Positions 9,026-17,491 of a stretch of 64,000 nt of DNA are shown piece after piece. The translations under genes were made by a program, and so were the position numbers. The notes beneath the pieces were generated by a model. It saw only the letters and a program-made list of their open reading frames with translations. It ran no database searches and had not been told where the DNA came from. Source of the DNA: Pedobacter sp. KBW06 (GTDB lineage Bacteria; Bacteroidota; Bacteroidia; Sphingobacteriales; Sphingobacteriaceae); NCBI RefSeq assembly GCF_003852525.1, contig NZ_QAJL01000001.1, positions 1,935,268 through 1,999,267 on the forward strand, given 5' to 3'. Position 1 is the first letter of the stretch. Every line of letters starts with the position of its first letter.

Positions 9026-10280
9026 ATGCTTGTAATTGTTTGTTGTTATATACCAGTTGAACTTTACCGGTTAATTTTTTATTCAAAAGCGGCGAGTTTG
9101 CCGATTTCGATTGATTGTTAGTGCTGTTGTATTCCCATTCTTTTGCAGGATGATAAACCGTAAAATTGGCGGTTTCATTTTCTGCGATCACCGGTACAGG
9201 AAGCTTCAATAATTTACGGGGATTGATGGAAAGCTTCTCTGCAATCTGAGTCGCGTCCAGTCCGGCTTTGATCAGTAAAGGTAAAACAGTTTGCAGGGCG
9301 ATGATGCCATAAGAAGCAATTTCAAATTCTACTGCTTTAAACTCGATCTCCTGCGGACGGTGCTGTGAACATACTGCATCAATGGTCCCGTCTTTTAAGC
9401 CATTTAATAATGCTTTGATATCAGACTTGCCACGCAAAGGAGGTTTCACTTTATAATTGCTGTCAAAATCGTTTAACAATTCTTCTGTAAATACCAGGTA
9501 ATGTGCAGCCACATCACAGCTGATCTTTAGCCCGTCCTTTTTTGCTCTTTTTATCAGCGCTACCGATCCGGCAGTAGTAATGTTGCTGATGTGTAAGGGC
9601 GCATCATGGTAAGCAGCCAGGAAAATATCCCTGCTGATGTGCATTTCTTCTGCCAACGCAGGAACACCTTTCATACCCAGCAGGACACTGGTCTTGCTTT
9701 CATTGATTTGCGACTTTCCGGCTATGGATTTGTTTTCCGGATGCACCATCATCAGCCCGTTGAAACCTTTTACATATTGCAAGGCACGGCTCATGAAACC
9801 ATCGTCTGTAATCGGCTTACTGCCATCAGAGAAAGCCACCGCTCCCGACTGCTGCATATCATACATCTCTGCCAGTTCTTTACCTTCCAGATCATGACTT
9901 ACCGCGCCTACAGGCAATACATCTACCAGATTTCCTTTTGCCTTATTGATGATATAAGCCACCTCTCCTTTGGAATGAACCACCGGTTTGGTATGCGGTA
10001 AAACGGCCAGACCGGTAAAGCCACCAGACATAGCAGCCCTGGTTGCCGTTTCTATATCTTCCTTGGTTTCAAAACCCGGATCTCCAATAGAGCAGTTCAG
10101 GTCAAAGAATCCCGGAGATAAAATCGCACCGGTTCCATCAAACACTTCTTCCTTGTTTGCAGGCTTCAGGTTACTCCCAATAGCAGTAATCTTGCCCTGT
10201 TCTACACGTACATCACAAGTTTTTTGATTGAACTGGCTGTTTGGATCGGCAATAGTTACGCCGGTGATGAGAAGATTCAT
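9018..10280 (-). CDS. Dihydroorotase-like protein with degenerate metal site
   Basis: 420 residues, colinear with type I dihydroorotases over the whole length (N-terminal beta sandwich, TIM barrel, C-terminal strand). The HxH metal pair after the FDL strand is replaced by NCS (DLNCSIGDPG). The HAED-like site reads HPEN, and the TDHAPH-like active-site segment reads SQHRPQ. A normal HIS is kept in HISNITTAGS. Loss of most ligands suggests an inactive paralogue, comparable in idea to the noncatalytic PyrC' that supports aspartate transcarbamoylase in some bacteria. A second, more typical copy starts at 63491. It is coupled to the upstream BatA-type gene by a 4-bp overlap. Confidence 0.85.
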   Translation of the reverse strand: MNLLITGVTIADPNSQFNQKTCDVRVEQGKITAIGSNLKPANKEEVFDGTGAILSPGFFDLNCSIGDPGFETKEDIETATRAAMSGGFTGLAVLPHTKPVVHSKGEVAYIINKAKGNLVDVLPVGAVSHDLEGKELAEMYDMQQSGAVAFSDGSKPITDDGFMSRALQYVKGFNGLMMVHPENKSIAGKSQINESKTSVLLGMKGVPALAEEMHISRDIFLAAYHDAPLHISNITTAGSVALIKRAKKDGLKISCDVAAHYLVFTEELLNDFDSNYKVKPPLRGKSDIKALLNGLKDGTIDAVCSQHRPQEIEFKAVEFEIASYGIIALQTVLPLLIKAGLDATQIAEKLSINPRKLLKLPVPVIAENETANFTVYHPAKEWEYNSTNNQSKSANSPLLNKKLTGKVQLVYNNKQLQAYG

Positions 10281-12322
10281 GGTGTTTGTATGTTTTTTGT
10301 TTTATTAAAAAATCGGATCAATAGTATTTCAATGGCTAAAAAAACAACAGCCAAAATTAGGCAAAGTTTCCATAACTCTATGCTGTTATTTTTGGCCTGA
10401 ATATTTAAGGACAAAGCATCTTTCTGAGAATTGTAAAGGGCGATCTTTTGCTTGCCGAATAAATCGGTCAGGCTTTGATCTGTCGCATAATGCATATCAG
10501 ATTCCTTCCTGTTGTCGTTGAAAGCGATTACCGCCAGTACAGAATCTGCTTTCTTTAAATCGTAAAAACCAGGTTTCCGGATCTGATCGGCAACGTACAA
10601 CAGCGTTTTCCCAGGCACTTGTCTGACTTCAGGGATGACTTCTATTCCATCAGACTTTAAGGTTAAGGATTGATTGGCCCCTAAAGAAATTTTCTGATGT
10701 TCCAACAGGTCGCTCTGTCCCGAAGTATAATATAAGGGCTGCTCTTTAACGCTTGAGAAAGCAATTTTGAACATCATCGGTACAAATACCGGATGTCTGG
10801 ACAAGCTCCCGTCTTTAGGGTCCAATGAGCTGGCCGACAAATACATGGAACCCGCTCCGGAAGCGTACCTTGCGAAAAGAAACTGGCCCAAAGGCAATTG
10901 CAAAATGCCTTGTTTCCCTCCTGCATTTCTTTCCAGATAACTGAAATAACGGGTCACCACGGGAAGGTCCATGTTGGAAGGCACCTGATCAAACACATCT
11001 TTAAAAACAGGATCTTTCAATTCGATACTGCTCGTGATGGCTGGCCCGGAGTTGAGCTGCTTTACCGCAGGTAAAGATAAAGCGGTTAGAAATGGGGTAT
11101 AAATGGCTCCGTTCGCATCGAGATCCGGAAAGATGACCACCGATCCACCATTTTTCACATAGTTTTTCAATTGCTGAGCCAGTCCGGAAGAAGGTTGTTT
11201 TAATCCGCTGAGCACAATCAGGCTGTAATCAGAAAAGCTGGAATACTTGATATTCGCTTCCGGCATTTCGCTGAGCTTGAAATAAGGATCAGCAGCAAAC
11301 AGCGATTTAATGAATTTTTGTGAAGGATCTCCACTGATGTTCAATACTTTCATTTCCGTATTCACCTGGAAACTAAAATTCAGCGCATCATCAAACGTGA
11401 GTGGAAAATCCTTAATCGTCAGCATCCCTTTTTGCCATCCCTTTTGTAAACCGCTAAAGGATAAAGTGTCTTTTACCGATTTACCGGCAGGAACTTTCGT
11501 ATTACTGATGGCCTTTTGCTGCCGGTTGATCGTTAATTTTATAGGGATATCTGCGGCATCCTCTTCCCCGTAATTGTGAAGCTGAACCACGAGTTGCTCT
11601 GCCTGGTTTGGCTGATGTACCGGCGACAAGCTCCATACACTATCTACAGAAATATTGGGAAGGCTGTTGGCGTTCAATTTAATCAGGGAATAACGAATGT
11701 CTTTATCCGACTGAATTGGCTGAATGCCCACAAAGCTCTTCTGGAAATCGGACAACAAATAGGCGATCTGGTTTTTGTTTGCTCCGCTTTCGCGTTGCAG
11801 CCTGTTGACCACCTGCTGCAGGCTTCTGCTTGCAGGCGAAATCTTCAACCCATCCAACATCTGTATAAATTCCTCTTTATTGACTGCCCGTTGATGTTTT
11901 CCTTCGAAGTCGTTGGTCAGGAGCTGGAACTGATCGTTCAGCTGATAGGCAGCCGCAATTTCTTTGGCCTTTCTTTTCGCTTCATCCAGTAAATTCCCCT
12001 CCTTATTAACGGTCTCCATACTGTAGGAGTTGTCAATATAAATACTGATCAGGTTTCTTCTGCCCGGCTCCCCTGTGGAAGATAATGGAATAAAGGGCCT
12101 CGCAAAAGCAAAGACCAAAAAGATGACCGCAAGAATTCTGCTGATCAGGACCAGTAAATGTTTCAGCTTTTCCCTGGAGGAGTTCTGTTCTTTGGCTTCC
12201 TTTAAGAATTGTACATTACTAAAATATACCTTCTTGAATTTCCTGAAATTAAATAAATGAATTGCAATAGGAATGGCTATTGCCAGCAGTGCAAAAAGAA
12301 AACCTGGGTATAGGAAATTCAT
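10277..12322 (-). CDS. BatA-type N-terminal domain membrane protein
   Basis: 681 residues. The first 80 residues form two membrane helices with the FLYPGFLFALLAIAIPIAIHLFNFRKFKKVYFSN pattern of the BatA/aerotolerance N-terminal domain. A von Willebrand A-like segment follows (IYIDNSYSMET near residue 93, a DxSxS-like start), then long beta-rich extracytoplasmic regions and one C-terminal membrane helix. Such proteins are common in Bacteroidota and are poorly understood; links to aerotolerance come from Bacteroides. It is translationally coupled to the degenerate dihydroorotase gene. Confidence 0.85.
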   Translation of the reverse strand: MNFLYPGFLFALLAIAIPIAIHLFNFRKFKKVYFSNVQFLKEAKEQNSSREKLKHLLVLISRILAVIFLVFAFARPFIPLSSTGEPGRRNLISIYIDNSYSMETVNKEGNLLDEAKRKAKEIAAAYQLNDQFQLLTNDFEGKHQRAVNKEEFIQMLDGLKISPASRSLQQVVNRLQRESGANKNQIAYLLSDFQKSFVGIQPIQSDKDIRYSLIKLNANSLPNISVDSVWSLSPVHQPNQAEQLVVQLHNYGEEDAADIPIKLTINRQQKAISNTKVPAGKSVKDTLSFSGLQKGWQKGMLTIKDFPLTFDDALNFSFQVNTEMKVLNISGDPSQKFIKSLFAADPYFKLSEMPEANIKYSSFSDYSLIVLSGLKQPSSGLAQQLKNYVKNGGSVVIFPDLDANGAIYTPFLTALSLPAVKQLNSGPAITSSIELKDPVFKDVFDQVPSNMDLPVVTRYFSYLERNAGGKQGILQLPLGQFLFARYASGAGSMYLSASSLDPKDGSLSRHPVFVPMMFKIAFSSVKEQPLYYTSGQSDLLEHQKISLGANQSLTLKSDGIEVIPEVRQVPGKTLLYVADQIRKPGFYDLKKADSVLAVIAFNDNRKESDMHYATDQSLTDLFGKQKIALYNSQKDALSLNIQAKNNSIELWKLCLILAVVFLAIEILLIRFFNKTKNIQTP

Positions 12323-12343
12323 TAAAAACCAAAGGTAGAACTT

Positions 12344-13939
12344 TTACATGAATTTCCTCATAGCCAGCCATAAAGTTTCATCTAAACCATATACATCTGG
12401 CCTGAACTGGATGCTTCCATTTTGAGACCAGGCCGTAATGTAGTTGATAATCAAGGGCACAGGCTTTTTTGTCCCAAACCAGGTAGGCTTCAATTTAAAT
12501 AAATTTACCGTATCTGCTTTTTTAGCGAGTTTCTTTCTATAGGCATTCATCCGGTTCGTATCCAGTGGAGGAAGGTTCACTTCCATCCTCAGCTGATCGT
12601 ACTGATATTTGTCGCGAACCAGGTTCTGCGCAAATTCCAAAGGCTTTTCTACACGTACACAACCATGACTAATGGCGCGGTTAGCCTTGTTAAATCCGTT
12701 TTTGTTATTCGTATCGTGCAGGTAAATACTCGATCCATTGTCAAAGATGAATTTGAATTTCCCCAATGCATTTCCATCTCCGGATCCTTGTTTAAACTGG
12801 TATGGCAACTTCTCCCTCGAGTAATTGCTCCATTGAATCGTATCAGGTTCGCCAATGAGCTTTCCATTCCTGTACACATTGATATTGCTGTTGGAAAGGT
12901 AATAAGGGTCTTTACGTGCCATCCAATAGATTTCATTCCTCGCAATGCTGACAGGAATATTCCATACCGGGTTTACCTGAATGGAGTTCAGCTTGCTGTA
13001 AAGAATTGGTGTTTCATGGTTTTTAGGCTTGTCGTCGAGATTTCCGGTCTTCGCATACCTGGCAATCTTCTCCGCATATCCCTCTTCTCTTTTTCCGCCA
13101 ACACATACTTTCATATGGCTAACCGTATCTTCCTGATTAAACCAGGTGAGTGAAAAATCAGGAATATTGACTTCCACGTATTCTTTTCCCATCTCGGGCA
13201 ACTTCCACCTCAAACGTTCCATGTTGACCATGATGGTCTTTGCCTGATCACTTTTACCACGTCCGCCGGCCTTCAGAATGTTCAGCCTGTGCTGAAGTGC
13301 AAGGTATTGTTTGGACGAAGGCTGGATCTCTTTCAGCAGTTTTCCCAGGTCTTTAGTCGCCAATGCACCAGACATACTGGCACTGTCCGGACGCTTTACC
13401 GGGACATAATATCTGGAAAAGAGCTTACGCGGGTTTACAACCCCATAGTTCATGTAATTATCATATTTAACCAGTGCTTCGGCTGCATTCAGCTCCAGAT
13501 CGGCAATTACCGGATATACTTCTTCAATCTTTTTAAATTTATCACCGGAAAGCGTTTTTAGCGCCGCATCCAACTGCTTCTGGCGGAAGTTATCCGGATT
13601 AAAGCCATGATCTTCACTTTTCCCGATGTATGCTTCCAGTGTATCCAGGGCACCAATAGGAAAATACTGAGTCACCAGACGGGGCTCGTAATTATGGTTT
13701 AAATAAAACTCTTTAATGGTGTTGGGATTGGATAATTTCCCTTTTAAGGAGTCATAGTGTTTCCTAAACACTACATTATAGGCTGCAGTATCAAAGTCTT
13801 TATATAATTTTCTGTCAAAATGTTCTGAGAGAACTAAACCTACCTGGGGAGTATCTTTAAACCAGGAACAGGCATTTAACAGCAAACAAAAGGGAATCAA
13901 TAAGAGTAACGCTTTTTTCAAGATGGTATTTTTTTGCAA
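12344..13939 (-). CDS. Lipoprotein L,D-transpeptidase (YcbB-like)
   Basis: 531 residues. The catalytic signature HDTNNKNGFNKANRAISHGC has the nucleophile Cys427 in SHGCVRVEKP, the YkuD domain hallmark. The N-terminal part resembles the YcbB scaffold and peptidoglycan-binding region. The signal sequence ends in the lipobox LNAC (Cys24), so it should be a lipoprotein facing the periplasm, where it would form 3-3 crosslinks in peptidoglycan. No ATG is available: either the TTG at 13939 or the TTG at 13921 (which gives MKKALLLLIP) must be the start; the latter gives the cleaner signal peptide. Confidence 0.88.
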   Translation of the reverse strand: MQKNTILKKALLLLIPFCLLLNACSWFKDTPQVGLVLSEHFDRKLYKDFDTAAYNVVFRKHYDSLKGKLSNPNTIKEFYLNHNYEPRLVTQYFPIGALDTLEAYIGKSEDHGFNPDNFRQKQLDAALKTLSGDKFKKIEEVYPVIADLELNAAEALVKYDNYMNYGVVNPRKLFSRYYVPVKRPDSASMSGALATKDLGKLLKEIQPSSKQYLALQHRLNILKAGGRGKSDQAKTIMVNMERLRWKLPEMGKEYVEVNIPDFSLTWFNQEDTVSHMKVCVGGKREEGYAEKIARYAKTGNLDDKPKNHETPILYSKLNSIQVNPVWNIPVSIARNEIYWMARKDPYYLSNSNINVYRNGKLIGEPDTIQWSNYSREKLPYQFKQGSGDGNALGKFKFIFDNGSSIYLHDTNNKNGFNKANRAISHGCVRVEKPLEFAQNLVRDKYQYDQLRMEVNLPPLDTNRMNAYRKKLAKKADTVNLFKLKPTWFGTKKPVPLIINYITAWSQNGSIQFRPDVYGLDETLWLAMRKFM

Positions 13940-13997
13940 AACTAGATGTTAATTATATTTATTGAAGCGATATAATCAAATAAAATGCCATATATAT

Positions 13998-14027
13998 TTT
14001 GATTTGTAAATTGTATCTATATATTTG
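13998..14027 (+). promoter_or_regulatory. Candidate Bacteroidota promoter of the his operon
   Basis: TATATTTG at 14020-14027 matches the Bacteroidota -7 box TAnnTTTG, and TTTG at 13998-14001 lies 18 nt upstream where the -33 box is expected. Transcription would start near 14033, about 45 nt before the leader peptide. The match is by consensus only. Confidence 0.55.
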
Positions 14028-14076
14028 CAGCTCCTCAACATGCTAGTCATTGTTGATTAAGGACTTAAATAGAATT

Positions 14077-14139
14077 ATGAATCAAATTTTGAACCATCAC
14101 TTACATTTGCACCATCGCCTGTCGGCGATGTATATGTAA
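14077..14139 (+). CDS. Histidine-rich leader peptide of the his operon
   Basis: A 20-residue ORF with ATG and TAA contains five histidines in seven codons (HHLHLHH) starting at its seventh codon. It lies between the candidate promoter and hisG, as in the known histidine attenuators of enteric bacteria, where ribosome stalling at His codons controls RNA folding. A GC-rich hairpin begins right after the His codons (14113-14130). Being this short it cannot be judged by coding statistics, but His clustering just before the his operon is very unlikely by chance. Confidence 0.8.
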   Translation: MNQILNHHLHLHHRLSAMYM

Positions 14140-14157
14140 TGTTTTGTACTTCAAAAC
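14113..14157 (+). promoter_or_regulatory. Putative attenuator hairpins in the his leader
   Basis: A perfect 7-bp stem (14113-14119 with 14124-14130, loop of 4) overlaps the end of the leader ORF. A second 6-bp stem (14141-14146 with 14152-14157) follows at once. A stalled ribosome on the His codons would cover the first stem. A clear terminator with a T run was not found before hisG, so the control may act differently from the enteric model. Confidence 0.45.
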
Positions 14158-14211
14158 TTGTTTCGGAACTATCTTCTTGTCCAATAATCAATAAATTTCA
14201 ACACAGCATAA

Positions 14212-15063
14212 TTGAAAACACTTAAAATTGCTATCCAGAAATCTGGCAGGCTAAACGAAAAATCAGTAGAGATTCTTAAAAATTGTGGTCTATCATTTGA
14301 AAACTACAAAAGCTCCCTTATATCCACCGTTACCAATTTCCCTTTAGAAATCCTTTTTTTAAGAGATGATGATATTCCGGAATACGTTCAGGATGGTATT
14401 GCCGACCTGGGTATTGTTGGTGAAAATGTCATTGTAGAAGCCGGCGCCGAAGTAACCTATCTTCAGAAACTGGGCTTCGGAAAATGCACACTGAAGATTG
14501 CGATTCCCAATGAAAGCAGGATCACTGAAATCGCTCAGCTGGAAGGCAAAGCCATCGCCACCTCCTATCCGGTCATCCTGGAAAAATACCTCAAAGAAAA
14601 TCATGTCAATGCAGACATCAGAACGATCTCCGGCTCTGTAGAAATTGGCCCGGGACTGGGATTAAGCGATGCCATTTGCGATATCGTTTCTACCGGTGGA
14701 ACCTTAAAAAGCAATGGATTGAAACCTTTCTCGGAAGTGATGAAATCTGAAGCGATACTGATCGGAAGTAAAGGTTCAGAATTGTTACCTGAAGTTCAGG
14801 AGCTCCTGCAAAGAATCCTTTCTGTTTTACGCGCCAAAGAAACCAAATATGTGGTGCTGAATGTGGCCAAAACAAATCTTAAAAAAGTAGTAGACCTCTT
14901 GCCTGGCGTGAAAAGCCCGACCGTGGTGCCATTGTTTGACGAAGAATGGGTTGCCGTTCATTCTGTCATTGCAGAGCACGACTTCTGGGAAAAGATCAAC
15001 AGCCTGAAAGCTGCCGGTGCACAGGGAATTGTAGTGATGCCAATCGAAAAAATAATCGCCTAA
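14212..15063 (+). CDS. hisG: ATP phosphoribosyltransferase (long form)
   Basis: 283 residues, the long HisG form with a C-terminal regulatory ACT-like domain (from about residue 210), so it should not need HisZ. It joins ATP and PRPP, the first step of histidine synthesis, and the long form is feedback inhibited by histidine. GRLNEKS and a PRPP-loop-like EIGPGLGLSDAICDIVSTGGTL stretch are clear. The start is TTG at 14212: translation gives MKTLKIAIQKSGRLNE, which is the right HisG N-terminus, and no ATG exists upstream in frame. Confidence 0.95.
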   Translation: MKTLKIAIQKSGRLNEKSVEILKNCGLSFENYKSSLISTVTNFPLEILFLRDDDIPEYVQDGIADLGIVGENVIVEAGAEVTYLQKLGFGKCTLKIAIPNESRITEIAQLEGKAIATSYPVILEKYLKENHVNADIRTISGSVEIGPGLGLSDAICDIVSTGGTLKSNGLKPFSEVMKSEAILIGSKGSELLPEVQELLQRILSVLRAKETKYVVLNVAKTNLKKVVDLLPGVKSPTVVPLFDEEWVAVHSVIAEHDFWEKINSLKAAGAQGIVVMPIEKIIA

Positions 15064-15076
15064 ACCGAATGAAACC

Positions 15077-15120
15077 ATCATAAGCATACCGCTTACAAAC
15101 AGCAATGAAATGCTTATGAT
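15077..15120 (+). repeat. Inverted repeat between hisG and hisD
   Basis: A perfect 11-bp inverted repeat (15077-15087 and 15110-15120) surrounds a 22-nt loop in the gap after hisG. There is no T run. It may limit decay or read-through between the first gene and the rest of the operon. Confidence 0.6.
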
Positions 15121-15153
15121 AGCTTCATGACCGAAAAAAACAAGTATATACTG

Positions 15154-16440
15154 ATGAAAACCTACAGTTATAAAGACTTATCTAAACAGCAAATTGAAGA
15201 AATCTGTTTAAGACAGCTCGAAGACGATAGTAGCATCCAGGACCGTGTAAAGAACATCGTAGAACGGGTAAAAACGGAAGGTGACATCGCCCTGCGCGAT
15301 TATGCACAACAGTTTGACCAGGTCTCCTTAACACAACTCTACCTCGGAAAAGCAGAAATCGAAAGCATTGCCGCAGGTATTCCTTCCGCAGAGAAAGAGG
15401 CCATTGACACCGCATATTCCAATATTAAAACTTTCCACGCCGCACAAGCCAACTCAGAAAACAAAATCGAGACCATGCCAGGCGTGACCTGCTGGCGCGA
15501 ATCAAGGGCAATAGAACGTGTTGGCCTCTATATTCCGGGTGGAACAGCAGTCCTGCCCAGTACCTTTCTCATGCTCGGCATTCCTGCAGTTTTAGCAGGA
15601 TGTAAAGAAATAGTGGTTTGCTCCCCTCCTCAAAAGGATGGAAAAACCAATTGTTATCTTGCCTACTGCGCTTTAAAGTTAGGCATAGACCGGATCTATC
15701 TGGTGGGTGGTGCACAAGCGGTTGCCGCTATGGCCTATGGGACAGAAAGCGTTCCAAAGGTGTACAAAATCTTTGGTCCTGGAAACCGTTACGTGACCCA
15801 GGCAAAACAACTGATTCAATCAGGCACCATGACGGCAATCGATATGCCCGCAGGTCCTTCAGAAGTGTTGGTCCTTGCAGATGAGACCGCCAATCCGGCC
15901 TATATCGCCTCAGATCTTCTGGCACAGGCAGAACATGGAACAGATAGTCAGACGATCCTGGTGGCCACCTCCCAGGCAATCATAGACCAGACCTTAAAAC
16001 AGATTGAACTGCAAATTCAGGACCTTCCAAGGAAAGACATCGCAGCAAAAGCGATTGAAAACTCCTATGCCGTGCTGGTGGAAGATCTGGAACAGGGAAT
16101 GGACTTCAGCAATGCTTACGCTCCGGAACACCTGATCTTATCAACTACAGGTTTTGAGGCCCTTATTCCCCTGATTTACAATGCAGGATCGGTATTTCTG
16201 GGCAACCTGACTCCGGAAAGTGCCGGAGATTATGCTTCAGGAACCAACCACACCCTCCCTACCAGTGGTTTTGCTAAAGCTTATTCGGGGGTATCTCTGG
16301 ATTCTTTCCTTAAAAAGATCACTTTCCAGCACATCACCGAACAGGGTTTAACCAATATAGGACGTACTGTAGAGGTCCTGGCACAAGCCGAAGGCCTGCA
16401 GGCACACAAAAATGCAATCACTATTCGTTTAAAATCATAA
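15154..16440 (+). CDS. hisD: Histidinol dehydrogenase
   Basis: 428 residues from the ATG at 15154; another in-frame ATG at 15127 would add nine residues but begins only 6 nt after the intercistronic inverted repeat. The family motifs are present: GLYIPGGTA, AGPSEVLVLAD, AEHGTDSQ and APEHL, which form the zinc and NAD sites. HisD oxidises histidinol to histidine in two NAD-dependent steps. It is followed after one base by hisC. Confidence 0.93.
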   Translation: MKTYSYKDLSKQQIEEICLRQLEDDSSIQDRVKNIVERVKTEGDIALRDYAQQFDQVSLTQLYLGKAEIESIAAGIPSAEKEAIDTAYSNIKTFHAAQANSENKIETMPGVTCWRESRAIERVGLYIPGGTAVLPSTFLMLGIPAVLAGCKEIVVCSPPQKDGKTNCYLAYCALKLGIDRIYLVGGAQAVAAMAYGTESVPKVYKIFGPGNRYVTQAKQLIQSGTMTAIDMPAGPSEVLVLADETANPAYIASDLLAQAEHGTDSQTILVATSQAIIDQTLKQIELQIQDLPRKDIAAKAIENSYAVLVEDLEQGMDFSNAYAPEHLILSTTGFEALIPLIYNAGSVFLGNLTPESAGDYASGTNHTLPTSGFAKAYSGVSLDSFLKKITFQHITEQGLTNIGRTVEVLAQAEGLQAHKNAITIRLKS

Positions 16441-16441
16441 G

Positions 16442-17488
16442 ATGGATATCAATAACTTACAACGGGAAAATATCAAAAATCTCCGCCCTTACTCTACCGC
16501 GAGAGATGAATATAAAGGACAGGCAAGTGTTTTCTTAGATGCAAACGAGAACGGATACGGTTCTCCGCTGGATCAGAATTTCAACAGATACCCTGATCCC
16601 CTGCAGCTGGATCTTAAAGATGCACTGAGCAAAATCAAAGGCGTACCGATAGAAAACACCTTCCTTGGAAATGGAAGTGATGAAGCAATTGACCTGCTGT
16701 TCCGCGCCTTCTGCGAGCCGGGAAAAGACAATGTGATCATTCTTCCGCCAACTTATGGCATGTACGAAGTTTCGGCCAATATCAACAATGTGGAAGTCCG
16801 CAAAGTAAACCTGCTGCCAAGCTTCCAGCTGGATCTGGAAAAGATAGCGGAAGCGATAGACGAAAACACAAAACTGATTTTCATCTGCTCGCCTAATAAC
16901 CCGACCGGAAACTCCATTATCCGGACCGATATAGAAACAGTTTTAGCGAATTTCAACGGCCTGGTCATCATTGACGAAGCTTATATCAATTACGCAAAAC
17001 AAAGGACCTTTATTCCGGAACTAACGGAGTATCCCAACCTGGTTATCCTGCAAACATTTTCTAAAGCCTGGGGCCTTGCCGCACTCCGTTTGGGAATGGC
17101 ATTTGCCGCCCGTCCGGTAATTGACATCCTGAACAAGGTAAAACCACCTTACAACATCAATCAGGCAACACAAGACCTGGCATTAAAAGCCCTGCAAAAC
17201 ATCGGACAGGTAAACGAATGGATCAAGGTAACGGTCTCAGAAAGAGAAAACCTGAGCCAGGAATTAGCCCAGCTCCCACTCGTGAAAAAAGTTTATCCTT
17301 CGGATGCCAATTTCATACTAATTGAAGTCATTGATGCGTTGAAAACTTACGATGCATTGGTAGAACAAGGCATCATTGTCAGAGACCGTTCTAAAGTAAC
17401 GCTTTGTGAAGGATGTCTCCGAATCACAATAGGAACCACACAGGAAAACGAAATTCTCATCGCAGCCTTAAAATCGCTTAACTACTAA
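16442..17488 (+). CDS. hisC: Histidinol-phosphate aminotransferase
   Basis: 348 residues, a fold-type I PLP enzyme. The PLP lysine is Lys208 in QTFSKAWGLAALRLG, with NPNNPTGN-like SPNNPTGN near 150 and DEAYINY near 178. It converts imidazole acetol phosphate to histidinol phosphate using glutamate. It lies tightly between hisD (1-bp gap) and hisB (3-bp gap). Confidence 0.95.
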   Translation: MDINNLQRENIKNLRPYSTARDEYKGQASVFLDANENGYGSPLDQNFNRYPDPLQLDLKDALSKIKGVPIENTFLGNGSDEAIDLLFRAFCEPGKDNVIILPPTYGMYEVSANINNVEVRKVNLLPSFQLDLEKIAEAIDENTKLIFICSPNNPTGNSIIRTDIETVLANFNGLVIIDEAYINYAKQRTFIPELTEYPNLVILQTFSKAWGLAALRLGMAFAARPVIDILNKVKPPYNINQATQDLALKALQNIGQVNEWIKVTVSERENLSQELAQLPLVKKVYPSDANFILIEVIDALKTYDALVEQGIIVRDRSKVTLCEGCLRITIGTTQENEILIAALKSLNY

Positions 17489-17491
17489 TCC

